Positions 1 through 10,947 are shown, counted from the stretch's first letter. The stretch: 64,000 nt of DNA from Bernardetiaceae bacterium (GCA_025057115.1 JANWWZ010000003.1:93731-157730), one strand, 5' to 3'. Numbers and translations are program-made. The notes: generated from the letters alone by a model not told the origin.

Positions 1-258
1 AATGCTGTCGCGCCCTTTTAAGTCCATTACCATGCAATTGGTTCGCAAAGTGAGGTAATAAGTAGGATTGTAGCGAAAAAATATACTTCCGCCAAAGGTT
101 GAATTTTCTATCCTAAAACCAGGAGCTACATCGCCTTTGTAATTGCCTGCTCCTATGCCTGCTCCTATTTCAAAACGCTGTCCGAAAACCAATGCGGTAT
201 TTACAATACATGCAACCGCCTGCAAAAGCAGGCTGCGGGAAACTAACGCAAACCTCAT
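1..258 (-). CDS. Outer-membrane beta-barrel protein, DUF6089-like (partial, cut by window edge)
   Basis: The 86 codons seen from the ATG at 258 stay open to the left edge, so only the N-terminus is present. It starts with a signal peptide (basic MRF start, hydrophobic stretch, predicted cleavage after the VFGQ region). A mature part follows that is rich in Gly and aromatic residues and contains FEIGAGIGAGNYKGDVAPGF and a later FRYNPTYYLTLR. The GxNYxGD element followed by FFRYN and alternating aromatic residues is typical of DUF6089-type Bacteroidota porin-like barrels. Function is unknown; an outer-membrane location is inferred. It lies downstream of hisB on the same strand with a gap of about 90 bases. 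Confidence 0.6.
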   Translation of the reverse strand, partial: MRFALVSRSLLLQAVACIVNTALVFGQRFEIGAGIGAGNYKGDVAPGFRIENSTFGGSIFFRYNPTYYLTLRTNCMVMDLKGRDSI

Positions 259-351
259 GTGATTGATAGAAATTGCTAAGAATTCTCAGTAGGGGTGTTG
301 CATGCAGAAGAGTTGCCGATAGCTAGCCAAAATTAGTGCCATGTTTACAAT

Positions 352-1446
352 TTACAATACGCCTTTAGTGCTTGGGATGCTCAAGTCATGGGGGTGTAGT
401 TTGATAGCCATGCGTACTGCTCGAGCAAAGGCTTTGAACAAAATTTCCACCTTGTGATGTTCATTTTGTCCTTCTACTTGCAAATAGAGATTGCAGCGAG
501 CAGCATCGGCAAAGGACTTGAAAAAGTGATATACCATTTCTGTGGGCATTTGACCAATGGTTTCGCGGCTAAAGTGCACTTTCCAGTTAATCCAAGCTCG
601 TCCAGAGAAATCTACAGCTACCTGTGCCAGCGCATCGTCCATAGGGAGTAGGGCAAAACCATATCGTTCAATGCCTCTTTTATCGCCTAAGGCGCGGGCA
701 AAGGCTTCACCCAATGCTATGGCAGTATCTTCTATGGTGTGATGCTGGTCGATATGTAAATCTCCCTGAGCTTGTATTTCTAAATTACATCCAGAGTGTC
801 GAGCTAGTTGTTCTAGCAAATGGTCGAAAAATCCTATTCCTGTTTGAATGTGGGCTTTTCCTTTGCCTTCCAATACAAGCTTTACGCGTATGTTAGTTTC
901 ATGGGTTTGGCGGTGTACATAAGCGCAGCGCTGATTTGCTCCAAGTACAAAGTCGGCAATTTGATGCCAGTCAGTAGTACACAGAACGGCTCTGGGATCT
1001 GTTTTGCCTATTAAGATGGCTCGGCAACCTAGATTTTCTGCCAGTTGCACATCAGTGATTCTATCTCCGATGACAAAACTATGAGCAAGGTCATATGCTG
1101 GGCTCATGTAAGCGGTAAGCATTGCCGTTCCTGGTTTTCTGGTGGGGAGGTTCTCGTGAGCGAAAGAGCGATCTATGTGAATGGCATCAAAGTGTATGCC
1201 TTCAGCGGCAAGTATTTCTAGCATCTTGTTATGAGCAGGCCAAAAATTTTCTTCTGGAAAACTAGGTGTTCCTAGTCCGTCTTGATTGGTTACCATCACT
1301 AATTGATACATTCCTGAATGGGCAATGCGGGATAGGGCGGTAATGACCCCTGGCAAAAAGGACAGTTTTTCCAGCGAATCAATTTGTTCATCTGGGGGCT
1401 CAACAATAATGGTGCCGTCTCGGTCAATGAAAAGCACTTTTTTCAT
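352..1446 (-). CDS. hisB: Bifunctional histidinol-phosphatase / imidazoleglycerol-phosphate dehydratase
   Basis: This cytoplasmic enzyme does two steps of histidine synthesis: dehydration of imidazole-glycerol phosphate and dephosphorylation of histidinol phosphate. The N-terminal HAD phosphatase domain opens with FIDRDGTI (the nucleophile and acid aspartates) and carries VMVTNQDG and a KPGTAML loop. The C-terminal dehydratase domain has [19 protein letters not shown], the [10 protein letters not shown] metal-binding segment and the usual PSTKGVL end. I chose the ATG at 1446, which gives [12 protein letters not shown] as in other HisB proteins. ATGs at 1452 and 1497 are also in frame and would add 2 or 17 unlikely residues. 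It is divergent from the coiled-coil gene at 1511. No other his genes are in the window, so the pathway is split. Confidence 0.95.
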   Translation of the reverse strand: MKKVLFIDRDGTIIVEPPDEQIDSLEKLSFLPGVITALSRIAHSGMYQLVMVTNQDGLGTPSFPEENFWPAHNKMLEILAAEGIHFDAIHIDRSFAHENLPTRKPGTAMLTAYMSPAYDLAHSFVIGDRITDVQLAENLGCRAILIGKTDPRAVLCTTDWHQIADFVLGANQRCAYVHRQTHETNIRVKLVLEGKGKAHIQTGIGFFDHLLEQLARHSGCNLEIQAQGDLHIDQHHTIEDTAIALGEAFARALGDKRGIERYGFALLPMDDALAQVAVDFSGRAWINWKVHFSRETIGQMPTEMVYHFFKSFADAARCNLYLQVEGQNEHHKVEILFKAFARAVRMAIKLHPHDLSIPSTKGVL

Positions 1447-1510
1447 TTGCATTTTAAATAGCTTTGCATAATTAGTATATTCTTTTGTATGAACCAATTA
1501 CCCCCAACCG

Positions 1511-2776
1511 ATGAAAAGTTCACTAATTTGCATGGTAGTTTTTTTATGCAACGCTATAATCAATTTAGCATGGGCGCAAAGAAAAAATAATAAACTTGAC
1601 TCTTTGGAAGATGAAAGAGGGAAAAATCTCAGGAAAATAGATGAAATCAACCATGCCATTTGGTCTAATAATCTTACCAAAGAAGCTACACTAAGTCGAT
1701 ACCTTGCCCGCAAGGCATTAGTGGAAGAGCATGAAAAACAAATTAGATTAATTCAAGAGCAAAAAGAATGGTTCAAACAACAACTTGAGTCTACAGAAAA
1801 AATTATAGAATCCCTCCAAGCCGACGAAGAAACCTTTCGCAAAGAATATCAATACATTATTAAAGAACAATCCAAGCTATCCAATCAAGAGCTGTCATTT
1901 ATCAATATAATGGCTTTTGAAACAGTTAATGAAATAGTTCAACGGCGGGCGCAGCTGTCTCAATATGAAAGGCGGCGCCGCGAGCAAATTGCGAGCATCA
2001 ATGCAGTTATTAAAAAACTTTCTGAAAGTAGGAGCAAGTTTGTTCAATTAGAACAAGAGTATCGCAAGCGCGAAGAGCTTCTCAAAAGCGAACTAGAACA
2101 CCATAAAATAATGCGCAAGAAATTGGAAAGTGAATATCAAGAACTACAGAAAAATGAGAAAACATTAAACGCTCGTCGGCAAGAAATAGAACGAATTAAT
2201 CAGTTTATTACTGAAGAAGTCGGCAAGTTAATTGCTGCTAACCATCAAAAAATCAATTCTAACCCTGCTGCAGAAGAATCCAATTTGCTTGCAGAAAACA
2301 GATCACTCGGTGAAAATTCTAAAAATACAATTATCGCCCCTCCCTCTGGAACTATTCGCAGCCATTTATTTGCTGAACACAAATCATTACTCCCTTGGCC
2401 GGTAAACAGGTTTATTTTTATTGCTTCCCGCTTTGGCATGCAACATTATCCTGGCAGCCAAGTACCTGTCGAAAATCTTGGCATCGAAATATGTACCCCG
2501 CACAATGAACAAGTATATAGCATTTTTGAAGGGCGCGTGTTAGCCTTGTATCAAGATCCTTTTTTAGGAGGGTGGATTGTTATCCTTCAGCATGATGATT
2601 ATTTCAGTGTGTATGCCCCTTTGCAAAATATCAAGGTAAAGGTAGGAAATTTTGTAAAAGTGCATACTTTGCTAGGTACTGTTAAAGTGAATCAAGATGG
2701 GTACTCTATCTTGAAGTTTCAGATATGGAGGCAAAAGCAAAAACTCGACCCAGAAGAATGGCTAGCAAAGTATTGA
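1511..2776 (+). CDS. EnvC-like coiled-coil protein with degenerate LytM/M23 domain
   Basis: This is an exported protein of 421 residues. It has a signal peptide (MKSSLICMVVFLCNAIINLA then WAQ), a long charged coiled coil rich in Glu, Gln, Lys and Arg (about 25-255), and a C-terminal LytM/peptidase M23 fold (about 295-421). The fold is recognisable from NLGIEICTP, VYSIFEGRVLAL, a GNFVKVHTLLGTV strand and ILKFQIWRQ. The zinc ligands expected in active M23 enzymes (HxxxD and HxH) are replaced: NLGIE for HxGxD, and ILKF for HLHF. By analogy with EnvC/NlpD, it probably activates a cell-wall amidase at the division site rather than cutting peptidoglycan itself. The partner amidase is not in the window. 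Confidence 0.8.
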   Translation: MKSSLICMVVFLCNAIINLAWAQRKNNKLDSLEDERGKNLRKIDEINHAIWSNNLTKEATLSRYLARKALVEEHEKQIRLIQEQKEWFKQQLESTEKIIESLQADEETFRKEYQYIIKEQSKLSNQELSFINIMAFETVNEIVQRRAQLSQYERRRREQIASINAVIKKLSESRSKFVQLEQEYRKREELLKSELEHHKIMRKKLESEYQELQKNEKTLNARRQEIERINQFITEEVGKLIAANHQKINSNPAAEESNLLAENRSLGENSKNTIIAPPSGTIRSHLFAEHKSLLPWPVNRFIFIASRFGMQHYPGSQVPVENLGIEICTPHNEQVYSIFEGRVLALYQDPFLGGWIVILQHDDYFSVYAPLQNIKVKVGNFVKVHTLLGTVKVNQDGYSILKFQIWRQKQKLDPEEWLAKY

Positions 2777-2782
2777 ATCAAC

Positions 2783-2814
2783 TTGCAAACCCACTGACAA
2801 ATAGCATAATTTTG
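2783..2814 (+). promoter_or_regulatory. Bacteroidota-type promoter for the ATP-grasp gene
   Basis: A TTG at 2783-2785 is followed 21 bases later by TAATTTTG at 2807-2814. This matches the TTG/TTTG and TAnnTTTG boxes used by the primary sigma factor of Bacteroidota. The proposed start codon is 28 bases downstream. Confidence 0.5.
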
Positions 2815-2841
2815 CCGCAGTAACTTTAAATACACACAGCT

Positions 2842-3927
2842 TTGAAAAAAATTGGCATTCTATACGGAAAGGAAAGAACCTTTCCAGAAGCGTTTGTGGA
2901 GCGCGTGAATCAGAAGACCAAAGGCAAAGGAATTGTAGCTGAACCTGTTGCAATAGAGAGCTCTTTTCAAGGAGAGCCTTCACCTTACGCAGTGATTATT
3001 GACCGCATATCCCAAGATGTGCCTTTTTACCGCGCCTACTTAAAAAATGCTGCCCTTAACGGAACTGCAGTGATTAATAATCCCTTTTGGTGGAGTGCGG
3101 ACGAAAAATTTTTTAACAACTGTCTTGCCACAAAGATAGGCGTACCTGTACCCCGTACAGTGCTACTCCCTTCCCACCGCATGCCTCCAGATACTAATGA
3201 ACAATCCTTCACTAACCTGTTTGGTTACTACGATTGGAAAAAAGCATGGGATACAATTGGCTTTCCAGCTTATATGAAGCCACATGCAGGCGGTGGCTGG
3301 AAACACGTGTACAAACTTTACCACATTAATGATTTTTACGCCAAACACCCCGAAACAGGTGAGTTGGTCATGCTTTTGCAAGAAGAAATTCATTTTACGG
3401 ATTACTTCCGCTGTTATTGCATCGGACAAAAACAGGTGCGCATTATGCCCTATGAACCGCGCAATCCCCATCATTTGCGTTATGTAGCCGAGATGAAAGC
3501 CACAGGACCAGCCGCTGAAAAACTCTTAGCCACTATTGAAGAATATGTCATTCGCATCAACAAGGCTCTAGGCTACGATTTTAATACAGTGGAATTTGCT
3601 GTGCGCGATGGAATTCCCTACGCCATAGATTTTTGCAATCCCGCTCCAGATGCAGATTTGCACTCGGTAGGGCAAGAAAATTTTGAATGGGTAGTAGAAG
3701 CAGCCGCCAACATGGCTATTGAGCGAGCTAAAAAGCACAAAGAAGGACAAATGAACCTCACCTGGGGCGAGTTTGTTACGCAAGCATGTGCAGGGCTTTT
3801 AATTGGAGCGGAAAAAAATCAGCCGAGAAGCTCTTCTAAGCGCAGCAAAACCACTAAAAAAGCAGCACAGCCGTCTCATTCCGCTCCAGAAATAAATGCC
3901 TCTTCCGATACTTCGCCAGTGAATTAA
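2842..3927 (+). CDS. Solitary ATP-grasp family enzyme (RimK/glutathione-synthetase-like fold), substrate unknown
   Basis: The 361-residue protein opens with KKIGILYGKE and shows ATP-grasp features. Residues near PAYMKPHAGGGWKHVYK fit the nucleotide-binding glycine-rich loop. LLQEEI follows, and FNTVEFAVRDGIPYAIDFCNPAPD fits the metal-binding Glu/Asn end of the fold. Members ligate a carboxylate to an amine or thiol using ATP, but nothing here identifies the substrate. The last 40 or so residues are a Ser/Lys-rich, low-complexity basic tail (SSSKRSKTTKKAAQ) outside the fold. The start is a TTG at 2842; no ATG lies near, and the promoter box sits just upstream. It is a single-gene unit between the EnvC-like gene and dcd. 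Related enzymes often sit beside carboxylate-amine ligases, which are absent here. Confidence 0.7.
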   Translation: MKKIGILYGKERTFPEAFVERVNQKTKGKGIVAEPVAIESSFQGEPSPYAVIIDRISQDVPFYRAYLKNAALNGTAVINNPFWWSADEKFFNNCLATKIGVPVPRTVLLPSHRMPPDTNEQSFTNLFGYYDWKKAWDTIGFPAYMKPHAGGGWKHVYKLYHINDFYAKHPETGELVMLLQEEIHFTDYFRCYCIGQKQVRIMPYEPRNPHHLRYVAEMKATGPAAEKLLATIEEYVIRINKALGYDFNTVEFAVRDGIPYAIDFCNPAPDADLHSVGQENFEWVVEAAANMAIERAKKHKEGQMNLTWGEFVTQACAGLLIGAEKNQPRSSSKRSKTTKKAAQPSHSAPEINASSDTSPVN

Positions 3928-4185
3928 GGCTATTTAAAAAAATGGCGAAATAATAGCCCATTTTGTCGACATTTTTACGCAAAACTGATTTCAAAGCTAA
4001 AATTATTTATGTCGTTTTTAGTTGCGGATTAAGTGTACAGTCAATTTTTCTTGATTGCTTTTGTAATTTTCGCTAAGGGTAGATAAAATCAGTTTCTTTA
4101 TTGACGTTGAAAGTATAAGTATTGCACACTTGCCTGTATAGATTTTAGCCATCCCCAAGCTTTAATGCTTTGTGGGAAGTTAACT

Positions 4186-4193
4186 TAACTTTG
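4186..4193 (+). promoter_or_regulatory. TAnnTTTG -7 box directly in front of dcd
   Basis: TAACTTTG ends five bases before the dcd ATG at 4198. If used, transcription would start at or next to the start codon, giving an almost leaderless message. A matching -33 box is not clear. Confidence 0.4.
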
Positions 4194-4197
4194 CTCT

Positions 4198-4734
4198 ATG
4201 ATACTGACTGATTTGGAAATACTCAAACACATCCAGGCAGGCAATATTGTCATAGAACCTTTTCGCGAGGAATGTCTTGGAACAAATTCATATGACGTGC
4301 ATTTGGGCAAATGGCTTGCCGTGTACAACGATGAAATTTTAGATGCACGCAAACACAACACAATTACTACCTTTGAAATTCCCAAAGAAGGATATGTTCT
4401 CGAGCCTAATAGGCTATATTTAGGAGTTACAGAAGAATACACTGAAACACATGCACATGTTCCTTTCTTGGAGGGCAAGTCAAGTGTAGGCAGGTTGGGC
4501 ATTGACATTCATGCTACCGCAGGCAAAGGCGACGTAGGTTTTTGCAATCATTGGACATTGGAAATATCAGTCTCCCAAAAAGTGCGCATTTACCCAGGCA
4601 TGCCTATCGGGCAGTTAATCTTTTTTGCTGTTCAGGGTGAAATTAGGAACTATTACAATCGCAAGCCTAGTGCAAAGTATAACAACCGCTGCGACAAACC
4701 AATAGAATCTATGATGTGGAAAAACAAATTTTAG
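4198..4734 (+). CDS. dcd: dCTP deaminase
   Basis: This cytoplasmic enzyme converts dCTP to dUTP for thymidylate synthesis. The 178 residues match the family length and belong to the trimeric dUTPase-like fold. EGKSSVGRLG (92-101) is the phosphate-binding motif. HATAGKGDVGF followed by WTLEISV holds the conserved catalytic glutamate (Glu122). PGMPIGQLIFF and a C-terminal tail that closes over the nucleotide complete the protein. Whether it is a pure deaminase or also hydrolyses dUTP, as in some bifunctional members, cannot be decided from sequence alone. The gene stands alone with a promoter box immediately upstream. Confidence 0.92.
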   Translation: MILTDLEILKHIQAGNIVIEPFREECLGTNSYDVHLGKWLAVYNDEILDARKHNTITTFEIPKEGYVLEPNRLYLGVTEEYTETHAHVPFLEGKSSVGRLGIDIHATAGKGDVGFCNHWTLEISVSQKVRIYPGMPIGQLIFFAVQGEIRNYYNRKPSAKYNNRCDKPIESMMWKNKF

Positions 4735-4885
4735 TCTTGTCTTTGCCGCATATCATTTTAAAAAAATCTTCTCAAACTTAAATTTTAGCGCATATAATTT
4801 GCTCGAAAGGCACGCGCTTTTACAAGGGGACCCAAATGGTAACAAAAAATTTTTCAAAATTGCTCAAGACTGCACACCTAAAAAA

Positions 4886-6154
4886 ATGAAAAATGCTACA
4901 TTAAAATTAAGACGCATGTTGCTGCTTGGTTTGATTGCAAGTAGTAGTGCAGCGATAGCTCAAAACTCTAACTTGTTGCAACAACTTTTAGCAAGTCGCC
5001 CTGACCTTTTTGGAACAGTGTTGCAAAATCCCGCCAAATACGAAGTGCAAATTATTTACACGCAAATTGACCGCGATAAGAACAACCGCCCCATTTTTAC
5101 AGATTACACCTATCGCTTAGATGACAAGGAATATTTCTATCCTGCCAGTACAGTGAAACTACCTGCGGCTATTGTGGCTTTAGAAAAAATTAATCGGCTG
5201 AATATCAAGGGGCTAACTCGTGATACTCCCCTTCGGATCGATAGTGCTTTCACAGGTCAAACTGCTGTCCAACGCGATAGTACTGCTCCCAATGGGTTGC
5301 CTACTATTGGTCACTATATTAAAAAAATCCTGTTAGTAAGCGACAATGATGCCTACAATCGCCTTTATGAATTTATAGGACAAAAAGAGCTTAACCAATC
5401 TCTACAAAGCAAGGGATTTAACTTGCGAATTGTTCACCGCCTTTCCGTAGGAGATACGCCTGAAACTGCTCGGCACACCAATCCTTTTGTATTTTACCAG
5501 GGCAATCGAGTAATTTACCAGCAGCCGCTTGCAAGCAATGACGAAACCTATCCCAATCCATTAACTACTACGCGCAAAGGCAAGGGGTATATTTCTTACA
5601 AAGACAATCCCTCTGGTGAGCTCATAGCGCAGCCAATGGATTTTTCCCAGAAGAATTACTACCCTCTTTCCACCATGCATCAACTCCTTAAAACACTTAT
5701 ATTTCCAGAAAGCGCATTACCTAGCCAGCGCTTTCAGCTTACCGATGAAGACTATCGTTTTTTGTACCGCTACATGAGCATGTACCCCAAAGAAAGCAAG
5801 TATCCTGCTTATACTGACACGTGTTGTAACTACGATAGCTATTGTAAGTTTTTCATTTTTGGTGATAGTAAAAAACCTATTCCGCGCCATATTCGCATTT
5901 TCAACAAAGTAGGTCAGGCTTATGGTTATTTGATAGATAACGCTTACATTGTGGATTTCAAAAACAAAGTGGAGTTTATGCTCAGTGCTGTCATTCATGT
6001 GAATGAAGATGACATTTTGAATGACGATGTCTATGAATACGACAGCATCGGTTTTCCATTTTTGGCTAATTTGGGTCGCGTTATTTATCAGTATGAACTA
6101 CAGCGCAAGCGTCCTCGCAAACCTGACTTGAGCAAATTTAAATTCACTTACTAA
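4886..6154 (+). CDS. Exported beta-lactamase-fold serine hydrolase
   Basis: The protein carries the three active-site motifs of the penicillin-recognising serine hydrolase fold: PASTVK (nucleophile Ser88, Lys91), SDN (152-154) and KVG (341-343) in the place of KTG. From the ATG at 4886 there are 422 residues with a clear signal peptide (MKNATLKLRRMLLLGLIASS, ending AAIAQ). The open frame runs further up to a TTG at 4799, but that would bury the signal peptide. The order and spacing resemble class A beta-lactamase-like domains, with extra segments between SDN and KVG. The substrate is unknown; peptidoglycan or beta-lactam are possibilities. The small NuiA-like gene starts three bases after its stop, so the two are probably one operon. 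Confidence 0.8.
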   Translation: MKNATLKLRRMLLLGLIASSSAAIAQNSNLLQQLLASRPDLFGTVLQNPAKYEVQIIYTQIDRDKNNRPIFTDYTYRLDDKEYFYPASTVKLPAAIVALEKINRLNIKGLTRDTPLRIDSAFTGQTAVQRDSTAPNGLPTIGHYIKKILLVSDNDAYNRLYEFIGQKELNQSLQSKGFNLRIVHRLSVGDTPETARHTNPFVFYQGNRVIYQQPLASNDETYPNPLTTTRKGKGYISYKDNPSGELIAQPMDFSQKNYYPLSTMHQLLKTLIFPESALPSQRFQLTDEDYRFLYRYMSMYPKESKYPAYTDTCCNYDSYCKFFIFGDSKKPIPRHIRIFNKVGQAYGYLIDNAYIVDFKNKVEFMLSAVIHVNEDDILNDDVYEYDSIGFPFLANLGRVIYQYELQRKRPRKPDLSKFKFTY

Positions 6155-6157
6155 ATT

Positions 6158-6544
6158 ATGAACCATTTGCCTATCGATACAGAACGCAGTCAAGGTGCTG
6201 TGTCGGCAGAGCTGAAACGGCTCAGTGAAGGGCTATTGCTGCTTAGTGAATCAGAAGCGCCGTTTGAAATTGTTGCACTCACGCATTTGCCACCTTGTCC
6301 AGAAGACATGGAAGAGATCAGCTTGGAAGATGTATTAGGCTATCCTTCTACTGTTCAGCCGTGGCACACAAAAGAAGAAAAAGCTACGGTAGCCCGTTTT
6401 GTTGCCTTTAAACAAGCCATTGAATCAAACTTGCACAATATACATGTTTACAAAACCCTTCAAAACGGACTAAAACAAGTGTGGATTATCGGTCAGAGCC
6501 AAGAGGGTTGTATTGGAATCCTGACCACTGTAGTAGAAACGTGA
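6158..6544 (+). CDS. NuiA-like sugar-non-specific nuclease inhibitor family protein
   Basis: This 128-residue acidic protein resembles Anabaena NuiA, the tight-binding inhibitor of the sugar-non-specific nuclease NucA. The shared pattern is a helix ending GLLLLSESEAPFEIV, then EEKATVARFVAF, a helix with IESNLHNIHVYK, a WIIGQS strand and the C-terminus GILTTVVET. NuiA is cytoplasmic and blocks the nuclease through its C-terminal region. No NucA-type nuclease is visible in this window, so the target is unknown. There is no signal peptide although the preceding gene is exported. The three-base gap suggests translation coupled to that hydrolase. Confidence 0.72.
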   Translation: MNHLPIDTERSQGAVSAELKRLSEGLLLLSESEAPFEIVALTHLPPCPEDMEEISLEDVLGYPSTVQPWHTKEEKATVARFVAFKQAIESNLHNIHVYKTLQNGLKQVWIIGQSQEGCIGILTTVVET

Positions 6545-6560
6545 GATTTTTTCCGCTGAT

Positions 6561-6593
6561 GTTGTATTTGTATTTATTTTATGAGTACATTTG
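6561..6593 (+). promoter_or_regulatory. Promoter of rpsO
   Basis: TTG at 6562-6564 and TACATTTG at 6586-6593, separated by 21 bases, fit the Bacteroidota TTG / TAnnTTTG pattern. The rpsO start is about 70 bases downstream, leaving a leader that could hold autoregulatory structure, although none was recognised. Confidence 0.5.
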
Positions 6594-6665
6594 CAGCCAA
6601 ATTTGATTTATTGTGGGCTTTCAAACCAAAGAGCAAAGCTAATTGAAGTAGTAATTTAGACAGTC

Positions 6666-6941
6666 ATGTACCTGGATAAAGAAGCAAAGCAGGAGATTTT
6701 CGCTAAGTACAGTTTTTCCAAGTCCGCTACTGATACTGGCTCACCAGAGTCACAAATAGCATTGTTTACGTATCGGATTAACCACCTCACTGAGCATTTG
6801 AAAGTACACAAAAAAGATCATTCCACGCGTCGGGGATTGATGAGATTAGTAGGTAAACGGCGCAGTTTGCTTGATTACTTACAGCGCGTTGATATAGAGC
6901 GCTATCGTGCTATTATCGCAGAACTAGGAATTAGAAAGTAA
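6666..6941 (+). CDS. rpsO: 30S ribosomal protein S15
   Basis: S15 binds the central domain of 16S rRNA early in small-subunit assembly. The 91 residues cover the whole family length. They contain the signature [22 protein letters not shown] and the [24 protein letters not shown] rRNA-binding segment (given here only as key parts: HSTRRGL and [10 protein letters not shown]). It precedes pnp, the common rpsO-pnp order, but a strong hairpin terminator lies between them. Confidence 0.97.
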   Translation: MYLDKEAKQEIFAKYSFSKSATDTGSPESQIALFTYRINHLTEHLKVHKKDHSTRRGLMRLVGKRRSLLDYLQRVDIERYRAIIAELGIRK

Positions 6942-6950
6942 TCGGTCAGT

Positions 6951-6983
6951 AGGGAGCTTCTCACAAAGTTCCCTTTAATTTTT
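6951..6983 (+). terminator. Rho-independent terminator after rpsO
   Basis: AGGGAGCTT at 6951-6959 pairs with AAGTTCCCT at 6966-6974 (nine pairs including one G-T) around a six-base loop. A T-rich run TTAATTTTT follows. It starts ten bases after the rpsO stop and would at least partly separate rpsO from pnp. Confidence 0.75.
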
Positions 6984-7098
6984 CCATTGCCCAACTCAAA
7001 GCTTTAATGGATTTATCCACTGTTCCCACCAATTTGTAAATCCTTGTAACCCTGCAGTAAAAAAATCTGTTCATTAAAGAGAAGTCGCCAAAATTAAC

Positions 7099-9291
7099 AT
7101 GCAGTTCAATACGGTTACAAAAACGATTGTCATGCCTGACGGTAGACAGATTATTATAGAAACAGGCAAACTTGCCCGTCAGGCAGATGGTGCTGTAGTA
7201 GTGCGAACTGGCAATATGATGTTGCTAGCTACAGTGGTCTCTTTGCCAGAGGCCAAAGAAGACCAAGACTTTTTCCCTTTGTCGGTGGACTATCAGGAAA
7301 AGTTTGCCGCTATGGGAAAAATTCCAGGCAGTTTCCAGCGCCGAGAAAGTAAACTCTCTGATTACGAAATACTTATCAGTCGGCTGGTGGATAGGGCTAT
7401 CCGTCCCATGTTTCCTGAAGATTATTTAGCAGAAACTCAAATTAATGTAATTCTCATCTCGGGGGATCCAGAAATCATGCCTGATAGCTATGCTGCTTTA
7501 GCTGCCTCTGCAGCCATTGCTGTTTCTGATATTCCTTTCAACGGACCCATTTCCGAGGTGCGAGTAATCAAATACCAAGGACAGTACTTAATCAATCCCA
7601 AGGCCGATTTAATCAAAGACGCTGATATCGATCTGATTGTAGGAGCGTCCTATGACAACATCGTCATGGTAGAGGGAGAAGCCAACGAATGCTCAGAAAC
7701 TGAACTGCTCGAAGCTCTTAAAGTAGCGCACCAAGCCATTAAGATTCAAGTCCAAGCCCAGCGCGAACTCACTGAAATGGTAGGCAAAACCCAAAAGCGC
7801 TCCTATCAGCACATCAAGCACGATCCTGAACTGGAAAAGCAACTCTTTGAACGCTTCTACGATGCTTATTTCAAAGTAGCCAGCACCCCTGCTTCTAAAC
7901 AAGAGCGCACTGCTGCTTTTCAAGCTATTAAAGAAGAATACCTCAACAGCCTTCCGGAAGATTCGCCAATAGATAAAAAACTAGCAGCCCGTTATTTTGA
8001 AAATATTAAGTGGAAAGCAGCGCGTGATTTGGTTTTGAATCACCATGTGCGTTTAGATGGTCGGCGCCCTGATGAAATTCGCCCTATCTCTTGCGAAGTG
8101 GACTACTTGCCCTCTACTCACGGCTCGGCACTCTTTACTCGCGGGGAAACCCAGTCACTTACTACCGTTACATTAGGAACTAAGCTGGATGAACAAGTAA
8201 TTGACGGAGCGATGATTGAAGGCATAAGCAAATTTATGCTTCACTATAACTTTCCTGCTTTTTCTACGGGAGAAATCAAGCCTAATCGAGCCCCTGGGCG
8301 TCGCGAAGTAGGTCATGGCAATCTTGCAAGTCGCGCACTTAAGAAAGTAATGCCTCCTGATGAAGATAATCCCTACACTATTCGCGTAGTGTCTGATATT
8401 TTGGAATCCAATGGCTCATCCTCTATGGCTACTGTTTGCGCTGGCTCGATGGCTTTAATGGATGCGGGAATCAAACTCAGAGCACCAGTAGCAGGTATTG
8501 CTATGGGACTGGTTACTGACAGCCAAACTGGTAACTATGCCATTCTTTCCGATATTCTAGGGGATGAGGATCACTTAGGCGATATGGACTTTAAAATCGC
8601 TGGGACGGAAAAAGGCATCACCGCTTGTCAAATGGATATCAAAGTGGCAGGACTTTCTTATGAAGTGCTAGCCGAAGCCTTAGAGCAAGCTCGTCGCGGC
8701 AGGTTGCATATTCTCAACCAGATGGCAAAGGCAATCTCCGAACCTCGCCCTGATCTTAAACCTCACGCTCCTCGTTGTATCTCCTTGCGCATTCCAAGCG
8801 ATATGATTGGCTCTGTTATTGGTCCTGGAGGTAAGATCATTCAGGAAATTCAGCGCAACTCAGGCACTACTATCCACATTGAAGAGGCAGGCAGCGAAGG
8901 CATTGTAACTATTTATTCAGCAAATAAGGAATCATTGGACATGGCACTGCGCGAAGTGAAATCCATCGTTGCAGAACCCGAAATTGGTGAAGTTTATACA
9001 GGGATTGTCCGCTCTATCCAGCCTTTTGGTGCCTTCGTAGAATTCATGAAGGGAAGAGATGGACTGCTGCATATTTCTGAAATCAAGTGGGAGCGCATAG
9101 AGTCGATGGAAGGAGTATTAGAAGTGGGCGAAGAAGTACAAGTGAAACTCATCGATATTGACAAAAAGACTGGCAAATATCGCCTTTCGCGCAAAGTATT
9201 GCTTCCTAAGCCAGAACCACCAAGCAACAAAAACAAAGCCACCAATGACAAAAACCGTCGCCCCAATAGTAACAATAAGCGCATGCGTTGA
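7099..9291 (+). CDS. pnp: Polyribonucleotide nucleotidyltransferase (PNPase)
   Basis: This trimeric 3'-5' phosphorolytic exoribonuclease degrades mRNA and releases nucleoside diphosphates. The 730 residues have the standard order: RNase PH domain 1, an all-helical linker, catalytic RNase PH domain 2 ([43 protein letters not shown]), a KH domain with [15 protein letters not shown], and an S1 domain ([26 protein letters not shown]). The C-terminus ends in a short Asn/Lys-rich tail. It follows rpsO but probably has its own promoter in the 115-base gap after the rpsO terminator. Confidence 0.97.
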   Translation: MQFNTVTKTIVMPDGRQIIIETGKLARQADGAVVVRTGNMMLLATVVSLPEAKEDQDFFPLSVDYQEKFAAMGKIPGSFQRRESKLSDYEILISRLVDRAIRPMFPEDYLAETQINVILISGDPEIMPDSYAALAASAAIAVSDIPFNGPISEVRVIKYQGQYLINPKADLIKDADIDLIVGASYDNIVMVEGEANECSETELLEALKVAHQAIKIQVQAQRELTEMVGKTQKRSYQHIKHDPELEKQLFERFYDAYFKVASTPASKQERTAAFQAIKEEYLNSLPEDSPIDKKLAARYFENIKWKAARDLVLNHHVRLDGRRPDEIRPISCEVDYLPSTHGSALFTRGETQSLTTVTLGTKLDEQVIDGAMIEGISKFMLHYNFPAFSTGEIKPNRAPGRREVGHGNLASRALKKVMPPDEDNPYTIRVVSDILESNGSSSMATVCAGSMALMDAGIKLRAPVAGIAMGLVTDSQTGNYAILSDILGDEDHLGDMDFKIAGTEKGITACQMDIKVAGLSYEVLAEALEQARRGRLHILNQMAKAISEPRPDLKPHAPRCISLRIPSDMIGSVIGPGGKIIQEIQRNSGTTIHIEEAGSEGIVTIYSANKESLDMALREVKSIVAEPEIGEVYTGIVRSIQPFGAFVEFMKGRDGLLHISEIKWERIESMEGVLEVGEEVQVKLIDIDKKTGKYRLSRKVLLPKPEPPSNKNKATNDKNRRPNSNNKRMR

Positions 9292-9380
9292 GTCTTTTTC
9301 ACCTTTTTGGTTTTGTTCTCAAAGCAATAAATAAAACCGCGTATTCTTTGTAGCCAATCGGAATTCACTAACTACTACTA

Positions 9381-9416
9381 AAAGCCCTTTACTAAAGAGT
9401 GAAGGGATTTTTTGCT
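9381..9416 (+). terminator. Rho-independent terminator after pnp
   Basis: CCCTT at 9385-9389 pairs with AAGGG at 9402-9406. Flanking A's and a following TTTTTT tract extend the stem. It lies about 90 bases after the pnp stop and upstream of the guaB promoter. Confidence 0.6.
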
Positions 9417-9445
9417 TTTATGTCAGGTTTGTACAAGTTATAATA

Positions 9446-9453
9446 TACCTTTG
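9446..9453 (+). promoter_or_regulatory. TAnnTTTG -7 box upstream of guaB
   Basis: TACCTTTG lies 24 bases before the guaB ATG, with a TTTG at 9428-9431 that is closer than the usual spacing. No guanine- or purine-sensing riboswitch structure was recognised in this short leader. Confidence 0.4.
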
Positions 9454-9465
9454 CCTAGCAAATAG

Positions 9466-10947
<1,482 letters not shown>

